Assembly (NCBI RefSeq): GCF_040706535.1
Contig: NZ_JAPDRJ010000003.1
Coordinates: 310,001 to 374,000, forward strand
DNA: 64,000 nt
Reading direction: 5' to 3'
Source of the DNA: Lentisalinibacter orientalis
Lineage (GTDB): Bacteria > Pseudomonadota > Gammaproteobacteria > Steroidobacterales > Woeseiaceae
Part shown: piece by piece, positions 53,963-62,763 of the stretch
Layout of the letters: each line of letters opens with the position of its first letter
Numbering within the stretch: position 1 is the stretch's first letter
Translations under genes and position numbers: made by a program
Notes under the pieces: generated by a model
Databases searched by the model: none
What the model was told of the DNA's origin: nothing
What the model saw: only the letters and a program-made list of their open reading frames with translations

Positions 53963-53966
53963 TTGT

Positions 53967-54173
53967 TTATGCGGCCTGAGACTGCTGCCCGCTGCTGTCG
54001 CGCTGCTGGATCAGGCTTTCGATGTAGGCGTCCACCTCGGACTCGACCCAGCCGGATGCACGCGGCCCCAGCTTCACCGGCTTGGGGAATCGGCCCTCGG
54101 CAATGGCTTCGTAGAGCGCGCTGTGGCTGTGGCCGGTGCGCTTCAGCACCTCGGGCTTGCGGAGAATCCTCAT
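53967..54173 (-). CDS. AlpA-family excisionase/regulator
   Basis: 68 residues, helix-turn-helix of the AlpA/MerR-like family: RILRKPEVLKRTGHSHSALYEAIAEGRFPKPVKLGPRASGWVESEVDAYI (residues 2-51). Such proteins switch on integrase genes or act as excision factors in P4-like elements. ATG 54173 has AGAGG at 8 bases; GTG 54182 is too close to the ribosome site. Confidence 0.9.
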   Translation of the reverse strand: MRILRKPEVLKRTGHSHSALYEAIAEGRFPKPVKLGPRASGWVESEVDAYIESLIQQRDSSGQQSQAA

Positions 54174-54351
54174 CGTCGTCACCTCTCGACCTATCCGTGA
54201 TTGTTTACGGCGGGTTGCCTTAGTTCGGGATCAACCGTAGCCGTTTTCTAATAGATGGTCAGCGGGTAATAACGCGGGTTTCTCCGTGAAATAGACAGGG
54301 CCATGAGCGCACACAGACGTGCGCGCTGCGGGGGATCGTGGCGCGGGTGGA

Positions 54352-55632
54352 CTACTTGGCTTTCGAGCGCAGCCGCGTGACCTTCGCCGTTGCCGGCTTG
54401 CTGGTGTAGTTGCACCAGTCCGTCATCAGCAGGGTGCGCTTCTTCAGCAGTTGGCCGCGTCGGTATGCCTGCTCCGTGGCGTTCGGGATCGTGTGCGCCA
54501 GGGCTTGCTCGGCAACCGCGTGGGGGTAGTCGGTCGCCTCTGCGCACCAGTCGCGGAAGCTGGACCGGAATCCATGCACGGTCACGTCATCCCGGCCCAT
54601 GCGGCGCAGTACCTTCGTCATGGTCATGTTGCTGAGGGGCTTGTCAGGATCGCGGCCCTTGAACAGATACCCGGTGTCACCGTGGGCCTTCATGCCTTCC
54701 AGCACGGCCACAGCGGCATCGCAGAGCGGTACCTGATGCTCCTTGCCGGCCTTCATGCGCTCGGCGGGCACCGTCCACAGCTTCGCCTTCAGGTCGATTT
54801 CATCCCACGTCGCGCCGATCACCTCGGACGTGCGAGCGGCGGTCAGCACCGTGAACTCAAGAGCGCGGGCGGCGATGCCTTCGACCTCCCGTAGAGCCTG
54901 CATGAACGCCGGCACCTCGGCGTAGGGCATGGCCGGGTGGTGGCGTACCCGCTTCACCCTGGACGCAGCCGGCAGCAGCTTCTTCAGCTTCCCTTGCCAG
55001 CGGGCGGGGTTCTCACCGTCGCGCAGCTCTAGGGCGGCAGCGTAGTCCAGCACGGCCTCGATGCGAGCGCGGACCCTTGTGGCTGTCTCCGTCTTGGTAG
55101 ACCAGATGGGCCGCAGCACTTCCAGCACCGATACCGTGTCCACGTCCTGCACGTCCGTGTCACCGATCACCGGGTAGGCATAGGTGTCGAGCGTATTGCT
55201 CCACTGCTTCGCGTGCTTGTCCGAAGTCCAGCCGGCCCGGTTCGACTCGATGTAGGCCACTGCGATCTCGCGGAAGGTATTGTCTGCCGCGACCCGACCG
55301 CGACGGCGGCGTAACTCCGTCAGAGGATCTAGCCCTTCTCGCTTCCACTGGCGAAGCTCCTTCGCCGCCTCTCGGGCTTTGGCAAGGGTCACATCGCGCA
55401 CGGGACCGAGACCCACCCACACGTCCTTGTAGCCGCTCTTCGCTGACGCTTTAGGCACCTTGTAACGGTACAGCCAAGATTTCACGACAGGCGGCATCTT
55501 GCGGCCATCACCTGCCTCTGCCGCGGACCGTTTGACTTGCAGATACAGCCCACCTCCATCCGCGTAAATGCCGGGCTTGTTCTTTGCCTCCACACCCTTA
55601 GCCGAAAAGGGCTTCGCTGCCTTACCTGCCAT
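54352..55632 (-). CDS. P4-type tyrosine integrase
   Basis: 426 residues. N-terminal DUF4102-like arm-binding domain (residues 1-95, KPGIYADGGGLYLQVKRS, WVGLGPVRDVTLAKAREAAKEL), core-binding SAM-like domain (about 105-195), and a catalytic domain with Arg in TAARTSEVIGATWDEI, HGFRSSFRDWCAE (H-x-x-R), and LAHTIPNATEQAYRRG with the nucleophilic Tyr. ATG 55632 preceded by AGGTGGA. The N-terminus faces tRNA-Ser 140 bases away. It should recombine the 14-bp tRNA core. Confidence 0.95.
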   Translation of the reverse strand: MAGKAAKPFSAKGVEAKNKPGIYADGGGLYLQVKRSAAEAGDGRKMPPVVKSWLYRYKVPKASAKSGYKDVWVGLGPVRDVTLAKAREAAKELRQWKREGLDPLTELRRRRGRVAADNTFREIAVAYIESNRAGWTSDKHAKQWSNTLDTYAYPVIGDTDVQDVDTVSVLEVLRPIWSTKTETATRVRARIEAVLDYAAALELRDGENPARWQGKLKKLLPAASRVKRVRHHPAMPYAEVPAFMQALREVEGIAARALEFTVLTAARTSEVIGATWDEIDLKAKLWTVPAERMKAGKEHQVPLCDAAVAVLEGMKAHGDTGYLFKGRDPDKPLSNMTMTKVLRRMGRDDVTVHGFRSSFRDWCAEATDYPHAVAEQALAHTIPNATEQAYRRGQLLKKRTLLMTDWCNYTSKPATAKVTRLRSKAK

Positions 55633-55636
55633 TATT

Positions 55637-55657
55637 CCACCTACATATTCACCTACC
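55637..55657. promoter_or_regulatory. Putative integrase arm-type sites, right end
   Basis: CCACCTACA (55637-55645) and TCACCTACC (55649-55657) match the left-end 9-mers. They overlap the integrase ribosome site and leader, so integrase binding could also repress its own gene. Confidence 0.45.
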
Positions 55658-55771
55658 CTTACAAAGCAGATTGTAGCGGACATTACCGGACGGATATAGA
55701 CCTCAGATGTGCGGATTACCCTTATTTTGTAGGGTTTCGTGGACGTACTCGGATGGCCGAAAATAAGGTAG

Positions 55772-55862
55772 TGGCGGAGAGGGTGGGATTCGAACCCACG
55801 AAGGGCTACTAACCCTTGCCGGTTTTCAAGACCGGTGCATTCAACCGCTCTGCCACCTCTCC
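55772..55862 (-). tRNA. tRNA-Ser (TGA), right attachment site
   Basis: 91 bases including encoded CCA. Acceptor GGAGAGG/CCTCTCC, a long variable arm (GCAAGGGTTAGTAGCCCTT), anticodon loop CTTGAAA with TGA, and T-arm GTGGGTTCGAATCCCAC. Its last 14 bases form the att core repeated at 49024. Confidence 0.97.
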
Positions 55863-55896
55863 GGTGCGTGGCATTGTGGCGCCGCGCCGACGGCGT

Positions 55897-55926
55897 TTCA
55901 ACTGCGCGCAACCCTTTGGTTATACT
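55897..55926 (+). promoter_or_regulatory. Candidate sigma-70 promoter for the MscS gene
   Basis: TTCAAC (55897-55902), an 18-base spacer and TATACT (55921-55926), 37 bases before the ATG at 55964. Confidence 0.4.
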
Positions 55927-55963
55927 GGCCGCATCTTGCCGCGCCGGGGACACCGCTCGAATC

Positions 55964-58810
55964 ATGAAGGCTGAACGCCGCGCCCGACTCCGATGGCCAG
56001 CCTTCCTCGGTCTCGTGTTCTGCGCACTCGCGACGGCAGGCACGGGCGCCCTGGCGCAGACGGGAGAGGCCTTTTCCCCGCCCGCCGCTCTGGAACGTCT
56101 GCAGTATCTCGCCGGACGGCTCGAGGCCGGCGAGCGCGACAAGGAACTGCTCCGGGAGGCACAGCGGGAAGCCGAGGCGCTCGGCGAGCGCGGCCGGGCC
56201 TGTGTCCGCAAGACGTCGCCGGAGGTCGAACGCCTCACCGAACAGAACAAGATACTGGAAGACGTCGATCCCACCATCGACACCTCGCTCTGGGATCAGC
56301 GGGTGCGCATCCGTAACGAACTCACGAATGCGCAGGCGCGTCTTTCGACCTGTCGCGAGATCGTCAATCAGGCCTCGGATCTGAGCGATCTGGTGGCCGA
56401 GATTCAGGCGGAGATCTCGGCGGCGTTCCTGTGGGAGCGCCGCAGCACCATCATCGGGCTGATCCGCGCCATACCGCAGACCGTGCAGGACTGGCCGTCG
56501 CGTCTGCGCCAGACCGCCAAACTGGACCTGCAGCCCGGTGTGACCGAGGCCGGCCTGCTCTGGCTGCTGCTGGCCGCCGCGGTCGTCTCGGCCGCTGCGG
56601 GGCTATTCATCCGGCACCGGTTCATGCGCTGGTTCCGGGCGGTCACGGAGATCGACGATACGCCGCGGCTGAAATACCTGTTCCCGAAACCGCTGGCGAA
56701 CTATGCACCGCTGCTGCTGGAGGGTGCCGCTCTCACGTCGGTGCTGTTCCTGACCATCCGCGGGGCGGACTTCGACCTGGCGGCCATGCGGCTCGCTGGC
56801 GCCCTCTTCCTGTTCGGCGTCGGCGCGGTGATCATCGACTGGGCGACCGGCCCGCTATCACCGTCGGCCAAAGTCCCCGGTCTGATACCCGATCACGTGC
56901 AGCCGCTCCGGCTGCGCATGCGAGTGCTGCTGGTCGGACTGGTGTCGAGCTACGTCGTGCTCGGCCCCGGCTGGCTGGGGCCCCGCGCCACGGTCGGCGA
57001 CAACCTGCTGCACGTGCTCCTGCTGCTGGCCGTGGCGCTGTCGCTGCTGTCGGTGCTGATCTATATCCGCCGCATCCCGGGCCTGCAGGGGCGCTTCCGC
57101 TTCCTCCGCTTCGCCGGCATCACCGCCGTACTGGCCGCCGTGGGCGCCGCCGCGCTCGGCTATCACAATCTGTCGAGCTTCATGATCCACGGCCTGGTGC
57201 GCACGGCGCTGGCCCTGTTCGCGTTGTGGATACTGCTCTGGCTCGTATTCCGTGCATTCGAGGGCCTGGTCGAGGGCGAGGCACCGCTGGCCCAGCGTGT
57301 GCGCGATCTGCTCGGCGCGGCCGAGCGCGAATCGCGCACCAGCTTCGGCTTCATCCAGCTGGTGATCGATCTGTTCCTCTGGATCAGCTTCATCGTCTAC
57401 GTCATCTACGTCTGGGACAGCTCGGGCAACACGCTGGACCGGCTGGAGTACCGCATCTTCGAGGGCTGGGAGATCGGCCAGCTGGAGCTGGTGCCCTCGG
57501 AGATCGTCAAGGGTCTCCTGATCCTCACCGCACTCATCGTCGTGACTGGCTGGATAAAGCGCTGGATCGACCGGCGCTGGCTGCGGCACATGGCGCTCGA
57601 CCGGGGCGCGCGGGATGCGCTGGTGACCCTGTTCGGATACGTCGGCGTGGTCATCGCGATACTGATCGGACTGAACGTCGCGGGCATCGACCTGACCGGC
57701 CTCGCCTGGTTCGTCACGGCGCTCGGCCTCGGTATCGGTTTCGGTCTGCAGGCCATCGCCAGTAACTTCGTCTCCGGGCTGATCCTGCTGTTCGAGCGTC
57801 CGATCAAGGCGGGCGACTTCGTCACCGTCGGCGGCACCGAGGGCTTCGTGCGCCGGGTGCGCATCCGCGCCACGGACATCGAGACGCTCGACAACCAGAA
57901 CGTGCTGGTGCCCAACTCGGAGCTGGTCTCGGGCCGGGTGACCAACTGGGTGTTCCGCAATCCCCAGGGGCGGCTGCGCATCGAGGTGGGCGTGGCCTAC
58001 GGCTCCGACATCGAAAAGGTGCGCGACATCCTCGAGACCATCGCCAGGGAACACCCCGAGGTCATCACGGACGGGCGCGCGCCGGCGCCGCGGGCGCTGT
58101 TCATGGCCTTCGGCGAGAGCTCGCTGAACTTCGAGCTGCGCGTGCGCATCAAGCGCATCGAGCGCCGTTTCACGGTGATCAGCGACATCAACTTCGGCGT
58201 CGACAAGGCGTTCCGCGAGGCCGGCATCACCATCCCCTTCCCGCAGCGCGACCTGCACCTCATCTCCCTGCCGGAGCAGGCGAAGATGGACGCCGCCGCA
58301 GAGGCACGGCGTGAGCACGAAGCGGAGCCCGCGCCGGCGAAACCACAGACGACGCCGCCGGTGCACCCGGAGGAGATGACCCGCAGCCACACTCACGAGA
58401 TCCGTCTCACGAACCGGCTGGAGACGGTCTGGAGCACCGTCACCGACGAGAAATGGCTGGTGCGCTGGTACGCACGGGATGCGGCGGTGGAGCCGCACAT
58501 CGGCGGCAGCTACCGGGTGGAATTCGAGGACGACTCCGTGCTCGAGGGCCGCATCGATATATTCATGCCGCCGCGCCGCATGCGCGTGGTGATGGTGCCG
58601 CCTGAGGGCGACGAGCACCTGCCCACCGGCCCGATCACCGAGGAATACATCATCCGCGAGGCCGACGAGGCCGTGGTGCTGACGATCAAGGTGGCCGGCA
58701 TCCCGGCGACGGAAGACTGGGAGGAGTACTACCGCGGCTCCGAGGAGCGCTGGGAACAGGCGCTGGCCGAGCTGCAGAAGGTGCTGAAGAACCGGGCCAC
58801 GGCCCGCTGA
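55964..58810 (+). CDS. Large mechanosensitive channel (MscS type) fused to AHSA1/SRPBCC domain
   Basis: 948 residues. Signal peptide (FLGLVFCALATAGTGALAQ), periplasmic coiled coil to about residue 190, then about ten membrane segments. The MscS core from about 555 has pore helix WFVTALGLGIGFGLQAIASN, beta-domain PIKAGDFVTVGGTEGFVRRVRIRATDIETLDNQNVLVPNS and C-terminal ADP. After a Pro/Ala/Glu linker (about 775-805), a second domain at about 807-940 (RLTNRLETVWSTVTDEKWLVRWY, EPHIGGSYRVEFEDDSV, EERWEQALAELQKVL) is of the AHSA1/START-like ligand-binding type. The first part resembles MscK/MscM. The fusion is unusual and would sit in the cytoplasm. Confidence 0.88.
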   Translation: MKAERRARLRWPAFLGLVFCALATAGTGALAQTGEAFSPPAALERLQYLAGRLEAGERDKELLREAQREAEALGERGRACVRKTSPEVERLTEQNKILEDVDPTIDTSLWDQRVRIRNELTNAQARLSTCREIVNQASDLSDLVAEIQAEISAAFLWERRSTIIGLIRAIPQTVQDWPSRLRQTAKLDLQPGVTEAGLLWLLLAAAVVSAAAGLFIRHRFMRWFRAVTEIDDTPRLKYLFPKPLANYAPLLLEGAALTSVLFLTIRGADFDLAAMRLAGALFLFGVGAVIIDWATGPLSPSAKVPGLIPDHVQPLRLRMRVLLVGLVSSYVVLGPGWLGPRATVGDNLLHVLLLLAVALSLLSVLIYIRRIPGLQGRFRFLRFAGITAVLAAVGAAALGYHNLSSFMIHGLVRTALALFALWILLWLVFRAFEGLVEGEAPLAQRVRDLLGAAERESRTSFGFIQLVIDLFLWISFIVYVIYVWDSSGNTLDRLEYRIFEGWEIGQLELVPSEIVKGLLILTALIVVTGWIKRWIDRRWLRHMALDRGARDALVTLFGYVGVVIAILIGLNVAGIDLTGLAWFVTALGLGIGFGLQAIASNFVSGLILLFERPIKAGDFVTVGGTEGFVRRVRIRATDIETLDNQNVLVPNSELVSGRVTNWVFRNPQGRLRIEVGVAYGSDIEKVRDILETIAREHPEVITDGRAPAPRALFMAFGESSLNFELRVRIKRIERRFTVISDINFGVDKAFREAGITIPFPQRDLHLISLPEQAKMDAAAEARREHEAEPAPAKPQTTPPVHPEEMTRSHTHEIRLTNRLETVWSTVTDEKWLVRWYARDAAVEPHIGGSYRVEFEDDSVLEGRIDIFMPPRRMRVVMVPPEGDEHLPTGPITEEYIIREADEAVVLTIKVAGIPATEDWEEYYRGSEERWEQALAELQKVLKNRATAR

Positions 58811-58855
58811 ACCGTCAGGCGAGCAGGCGCGCCGGGTTCCGGCGCCGCAGGCTCG

Positions 58856-60130
58856 TCAGGCAATAATCTCCCGGCCGCCCATGTAGGGCCGCAATGCCTC
58901 CGGCACGTCCACGCTGCCGTCTTCCTGCTGGTAGTTCTCCAGCACGGCGATCAATGCCCTGCCCGCCGCCACGCCGGAGCCGTTCAGAGTGTGCAGCGGT
59001 TCCGGCTTGCCCGTCTCCGGATTGCGCCAGCGGGCCTGCATGCGGCGCGCCTGGAAGTCCGTGCAGTTGGAGCAGGAGGAGATCTCGCGGTAGCGGCTCT
59101 GGCCCGGCAGCCACACCTCGATGTCGTAGGTTTTGGCCGCGGAGAAGCCGGTGTCACCCGCCGACAGGGCCACCACCCGGTAGGGCAGCTCCAGGCGCTG
59201 CAGGATCTTCTCGGCATTGCCCACGAGCTCCTCCAGCGCGTCCCAGGACTGGTCCGGCGGCACGATGTGCACGAGCTCCACCTTCTCGAACTGGTGCTGG
59301 CGGATCATGCCGCGGGTGTCCTTGCCGTGGGAGCCGGCCTCCGAGCGGAAACACGGCGTGTGCGCGGCCATCTTCAGCGGCAGCTCGTCGGCCTCCAGTA
59401 TGCGTTCGCGCACCAGGTTGGTGACCGGCACCTCGGCCGTGGGGATCAGATAGAAATCCCGCTCGTCCTCGATGTGGAACAGGTCCTCACCGAACTTGGG
59501 CAGCTGGCCGGTGCCGAGCAGTGCCTCGCCGCGCACGATGTAGGGCACGTAGACCTCGCGGTAGGCGTGCTCGCCGGTGTGCACGTCCAGCATGAACTGG
59601 ATCAGCGCCCGGTGCAGCCGCGCGATGCCGCCGGACATCACCGCGAAGCGTGCGCCGGATACCCGGCTGGCCGCCTCGAAGTCGAGCTGTCCGTCGGCCT
59701 CGCCGATGGCAACGTGGTCCCGCGGCTCGAACGAGAACTCACGCGGCTCGCCCCAGCGGCGGATCTCCACGTTGTCGTCCTCGGTGTCGCCGTCCGGCAC
59801 GGAATCGTCCAGCAAGTTCGGCAGGCCGAGCTGCAGTGCCTCCAGCTCTCCCCGCACGCGCTCGAGTTCCTTCTCCGCCGCGTCGAGACGGTCGCCGAGA
59901 TCCTGCACGGCGTCCAGCAGCGGCTGGATGTCCTCGCCCTTCGCCTTCGCCTGGCCGATGGACTTGGCGCTGCGGTTGCGCTCCTGGCGCAGCTCGTCCG
60001 TCTCCACCTGCAGGCGTTTGCGTTCCTCGTCGGCCTGCAGGAAGGCTTCAGCGTCGAACCGGAATCCGCGCCGGGCCAGATTGGCCGCGACGGCTTTCGC
60101 CTCGTTTCTGAGTCTCTTCGGGTCGATCAT
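58856..60130 (-). CDS. serS: Seryl-tRNA synthetase
   Basis: 424 residues. N-terminal helical hairpin arm (residues about 25-105), class II core with FRSEAGSHGKDTRGMIRQHQFEKVE (motif 2 region), YREISSCSNCTDFQARRM and motif 3 LNGSGVAAGRALIAVLENYQ. Ends DVPEALRPYMGG. Starts at ATG 60130, 19 bases downstream of the rarA stop. Confidence 0.97.
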   Translation of the reverse strand: MIDPKRLRNEAKAVAANLARRGFRFDAEAFLQADEERKRLQVETDELRQERNRSAKSIGQAKAKGEDIQPLLDAVQDLGDRLDAAEKELERVRGELEALQLGLPNLLDDSVPDGDTEDDNVEIRRWGEPREFSFEPRDHVAIGEADGQLDFEAASRVSGARFAVMSGGIARLHRALIQFMLDVHTGEHAYREVYVPYIVRGEALLGTGQLPKFGEDLFHIEDERDFYLIPTAEVPVTNLVRERILEADELPLKMAAHTPCFRSEAGSHGKDTRGMIRQHQFEKVELVHIVPPDQSWDALEELVGNAEKILQRLELPYRVVALSAGDTGFSAAKTYDIEVWLPGQSRYREISSCSNCTDFQARRMQARWRNPETGKPEPLHTLNGSGVAAGRALIAVLENYQQEDGSVDVPEALRPYMGGREIIA

Positions 60131-60149
60131 GGCTGCGGCTCGTTGCGGG

Positions 60150-61508
60150 CTATTCGTCGTTGGTCGTCTTGCGAGGCGGCGCTCGGTCCTGGCCGGCTTC
60201 CCGGTCCCGGCGGCGAAGCTCTTCCAGCTTCTCGCCGATGCGCTGCTCGAGGCCGCGGGGCACGGGATGATAATACTTTCGCCGCGGCATTTCCTCGGGG
60301 AAGTAGTCCACGCCCGGCGCATAGCCGTCCGGCTCGTCGTGGGGATAGCGGTAGGCCTTGCCGTAGTCCAGTTCCTTCATCAACCGCGTGGGCGCGTTGC
60401 GCAGATGCAGGGGCACCTCCAGCGAGCCGTAGCGCTCCACGTCGGCCTGCGCCGCCTTCATGGCGGTGTAGACCGCGTTGCTCTTGGCCGCGCAAGCCAT
60501 GAATACCACCGCCTGCGCGATGGCGAGTTCTCCCTCGGGGCTGCCGAGCCGTTCCTGGGCCTCCCAGGCGTCCAGCGCCGTGCGCAGCGCCCGCGGATCG
60601 GCACAGCCGATGTCCTCGTTCGCCATCCGCACCACCCGGCGCGCGATGTAGAGCGGGTCACAGCCGCCGTCCAGCATGCGCACCAGCCAGTACAGGGCGG
60701 CGTCCGGGTCCGAGCCCCGCACGGCCTTGTGCAGGGCCGAGATCTGGTCGTAGAAGGCCTCGCCGCCCTTGTCGAAGCGCCGGCGTCCGCCCGCGATGAC
60801 CTCGGCGACCACGCCGTCCGTGACGCTGCCCTCCTCGCCCGCGAGGTCGGCGCAGAGCTCGAGCAGGTTCAGTGCCCGGCGCGCGTCGCCGTCCGCCGCT
60901 TCGGCCAGCGTCTGCAATTGCTCCGGCGTGAGCAGTACCCGCCCGGCCAGGCCCCGCTCCTCGTCCGCCAGGGCCCGCTCCAGGATGCGCACCAGCGCCG
61001 CCCGGTCCAGCGGCCGCAGCACGTAGACCCGGGCCCGGGACAGCAGCGCGTTGTTCAGCTCGAAGGACGGGTTCTCGGTGGTCGCGCCGATGAAGGTCAG
61101 CGTGCCGTCCTCCACAAACGGCAGGAAGGCGTCCTGCTGCGCCTTGTTGAAGCGGTGCACCTCGTCCAGGAACAGCACCGTCGCCTCGTCGAAGTCTTCC
61201 CGCGCCTTGCGGGCCTCCTCGACGGCGGCGCGGATGTCCTTGACCCCCGCCATCACCGCCGAAAGCGCAATGAACCGGGCCTCCCCCTGCCGCGCCACCA
61301 TCCGCGCCAGCGTGGTCTTGCCGCTGCCCGGCGGACCCCACAGCACCATGGAATGGATGCGCCCCTCGGCCACGGCCCGGGGCAGCGGGCTGTCGGGGCC
61401 GAGCAGATGCTCCTGGCCCGCGAACTCGGCCAGTTCCGCCGGCCGCATGCGGTCGGCCAGCGGGCGGCTGTCGCCGCGACGGCTGCGTTCGCCGGCAGGC
61501 TCAGGCAT
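60150..61508 (-). CDS. rarA: Replication-associated recombination protein A
   Basis: AAA+ ATPase acting at stalled forks (MgsA/WRNIP1 family). 452 residues. Walker A VLWGPPGSGKTTLARM, Walker B VLFLDEVHRFNKAQQDAFLP, sensor GATTENPSFELNNALLSRARVY, and C-terminal tetramerisation region with PTRLMKELDYGKAYRYPHD. ATG 61508 has GGGAGG at 5 bases and overlaps the VanZ-like gene by 8 bases. Confidence 0.96.
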   Translation of the reverse strand: MPEPAGERSRRGDSRPLADRMRPAELAEFAGQEHLLGPDSPLPRAVAEGRIHSMVLWGPPGSGKTTLARMVARQGEARFIALSAVMAGVKDIRAAVEEARKAREDFDEATVLFLDEVHRFNKAQQDAFLPFVEDGTLTFIGATTENPSFELNNALLSRARVYVLRPLDRAALVRILERALADEERGLAGRVLLTPEQLQTLAEAADGDARRALNLLELCADLAGEEGSVTDGVVAEVIAGGRRRFDKGGEAFYDQISALHKAVRGSDPDAALYWLVRMLDGGCDPLYIARRVVRMANEDIGCADPRALRTALDAWEAQERLGSPEGELAIAQAVVFMACAAKSNAVYTAMKAAQADVERYGSLEVPLHLRNAPTRLMKELDYGKAYRYPHDEPDGYAPGVDYFPEEMPRRKYYHPVPRGLEQRIGEKLEELRRRDREAGQDRAPPRKTTNDE

Positions 61509-61902
61509 GGCGGCCTCCCGGCAGCAGGGATTCCAGCCGGCGGCACCAGGCACCGGCGCCGGCGGCGGCCACCGCCAGGCCGACGGCGATGCCCGCAGCG
61601 TTGGCGGCCATGTCGGCCAGGTCCGCCTGGCGATAGCCGGTGCGGCCCTGGGCGAACTCGATGGCCGCGCCCAGCAGGAGCAGCCCCACGGCCACCAGCG
61701 GCCAGTGGCGGCGCTCGTGTACGCCGCAGAACCACAGGGTGAGGGTCAGGTAGGCGCCCGCATGCAGCCACTTGTCGAAATGGTCCGGCGCCTCCGCGAG
61801 CTCGGGCCAGGGGATGAGCGAATTTACGGTCAGCGCGACGACGAGCGCGTAGCCCGCCGCCTGCCACCAGCGACGGTAGCGAAGCGCGGCCACCGTGTTC
61901 AC
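61501..61902 (-). CDS. VanZ-like membrane protein
   Basis: 133 residues with four hydrophobic segments; FDKWLHAGAYLTLTLWFCG and GAAIEFAQGRTGYRQADLADMAANAAGIAVGL match VanZ-family proteins. GTG start overlaps the lolA stop (GTGA), so it is coupled to lolA. Function in non-resistant bacteria is unknown. Confidence 0.85.
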   Translation of the reverse strand: MNTVAALRYRRWWQAAGYALVVALTVNSLIPWPELAEAPDHFDKWLHAGAYLTLTLWFCGVHERRHWPLVAVGLLLLGAAIEFAQGRTGYRQADLADMAANAAGIAVGLAVAAAGAGAWCRRLESLLPGGRHA

Positions 61903-62744
61903 CCGCTGCCTGTCGCCGTCGGTGTGGCCGCGGATGACTCCCCGACGCCGATGACGTCCACCCCCGGCGGCGGCTCGAACGTGAACAGCGCGGCGTCCAG
62001 GGAATCGTTCGTGACCAGCTCGGTGAATTCGATGCGGGTGACCTGGCCCAGTGCGTCGGTGAGTTCCATCATCTCCAGCTCGCCGCCCGCAAACGACAGG
62101 CTCACGGCGCGGAAGTCCGATTCCGGCGCCACCGGCTCCAGCCGCAGCCAGTCACGGCCGTCCCGGCTGTAGGAACCGAGATAACGGAACGCCTCCAGGG
62201 CGGCGGCATCCCCGCCCAGCAGCATCGCCGGCGACTGGCTCAGCGAATCCGTCTGCTCGCGCACCGTGACCTGCTCGAAATCCGCGTCGTAGAGCCAGAT
62301 CTTGTCGCCGTTGGCGACGATCAGCTGCTCGTACGGCTCGGTATACTCCCAGCGGAAGCGGCCCGGCTTCAGGATGGCGAATTCGCCGGCCGAGCGCTCC
62401 ACCGCCTCCCCGCGGGTATCGAACAGCACCTGCCGGAATTCCCCGCGGATGGTATCGATGTCCGCGAAGAACTGGCGCAACTGCGCCGGCACCCGCGTCT
62501 CGTCGCGCAGGTCTTCGCGCCCGGCGGCGCCCGGATCGGCCTGGTCGGCCTGATCGATCTGTCCGGCCTGATCGGCCTGATCGGTCTGCCCGGCCTGATC
62601 GGCCTGATCGGTCTGCCCGGCCTGATCGGCCGGTGCCGCCGCCGGGTCCGCATCGCCCGACTGCGCCTGCAGCGGGGCCGCAGCCGGCAGCGCCGCCAGC
62701 AGGGCGGCCGCCACGGCCGTGATCAGTGCTACCCGGATTCTCAT
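61899..62744 (-). CDS. lolA: Outer-membrane lipoprotein carrier LolA
   Basis: Periplasmic chaperone carrying lipoproteins from LolCDE to LolB. 281 residues, much longer than E. coli LolA (203). The extra length is a repeat-rich segment after the signal peptide (residues about 38-70, GQTDQADQA units). The LolA domain follows: LRQFFADIDTIRGEFRQVLFD, GRFRWEYTEPYEQLIVANGDKIWLYDADFEQVTVR and LSFAGGELEMMELTDALGQVTRIEF. 19 bases separate it from ftsK. Confidence 0.94.
   Translation of the reverse strand: MRIRVALITAVAAALLAALPAAAPLQAQSGDADPAAAPADQAGQTDQADQAGQTDQADQAGQIDQADQADPGAAGREDLRDETRVPAQLRQFFADIDTIRGEFRQVLFDTRGEAVERSAGEFAILKPGRFRWEYTEPYEQLIVANGDKIWLYDADFEQVTVREQTDSLSQSPAMLLGGDAAALEAFRYLGSYSRDGRDWLRLEPVAPESDFRAVSLSFAGGELEMMELTDALGQVTRIEFTELVTNDSLDAALFTFEPPPGVDVIGVGESSAATPTATGSG
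62564..62632. repeat. 27-bp tandem repeat in lolA
   Basis: Two exact 27-bp units (62564-62590 and 62591-62617) plus a partial third, preceded by degenerate copies from about 62533. They encode the nine-residue unit GQTDQADQA, built on a shorter CTGATCGGY element. A similar stretch occurs at 6830-6860. Confidence 0.85.
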
Positions 62745-62763
62745 CGTTTTCTCGATCCCACAT

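Larger units (their letters stand above)
49024..55785. mobile_element. Integrated satellite-like element in tRNA-Ser, about 6.75 kb
   Basis: Bounded by 14-bp direct repeats TGGCGGAGAGGGTG at 49024-49037 and 55772-55785. The right copy is the 3' end of tRNA-Ser(TGA), complete with CCA. The integrase gene lies 140 bases from the tRNA and reads away from it. Nearly all genes are on the minus strand and overlap or abut, from alpA to the small gene at 49475. GC is lower than the flanks. It carries integrase, AlpA and a replication initiator with iterons, but no large terminase, portal, capsid or lysis gene. Most likely a phage-satellite or cryptic mini-prophage. Confidence 0.85.
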
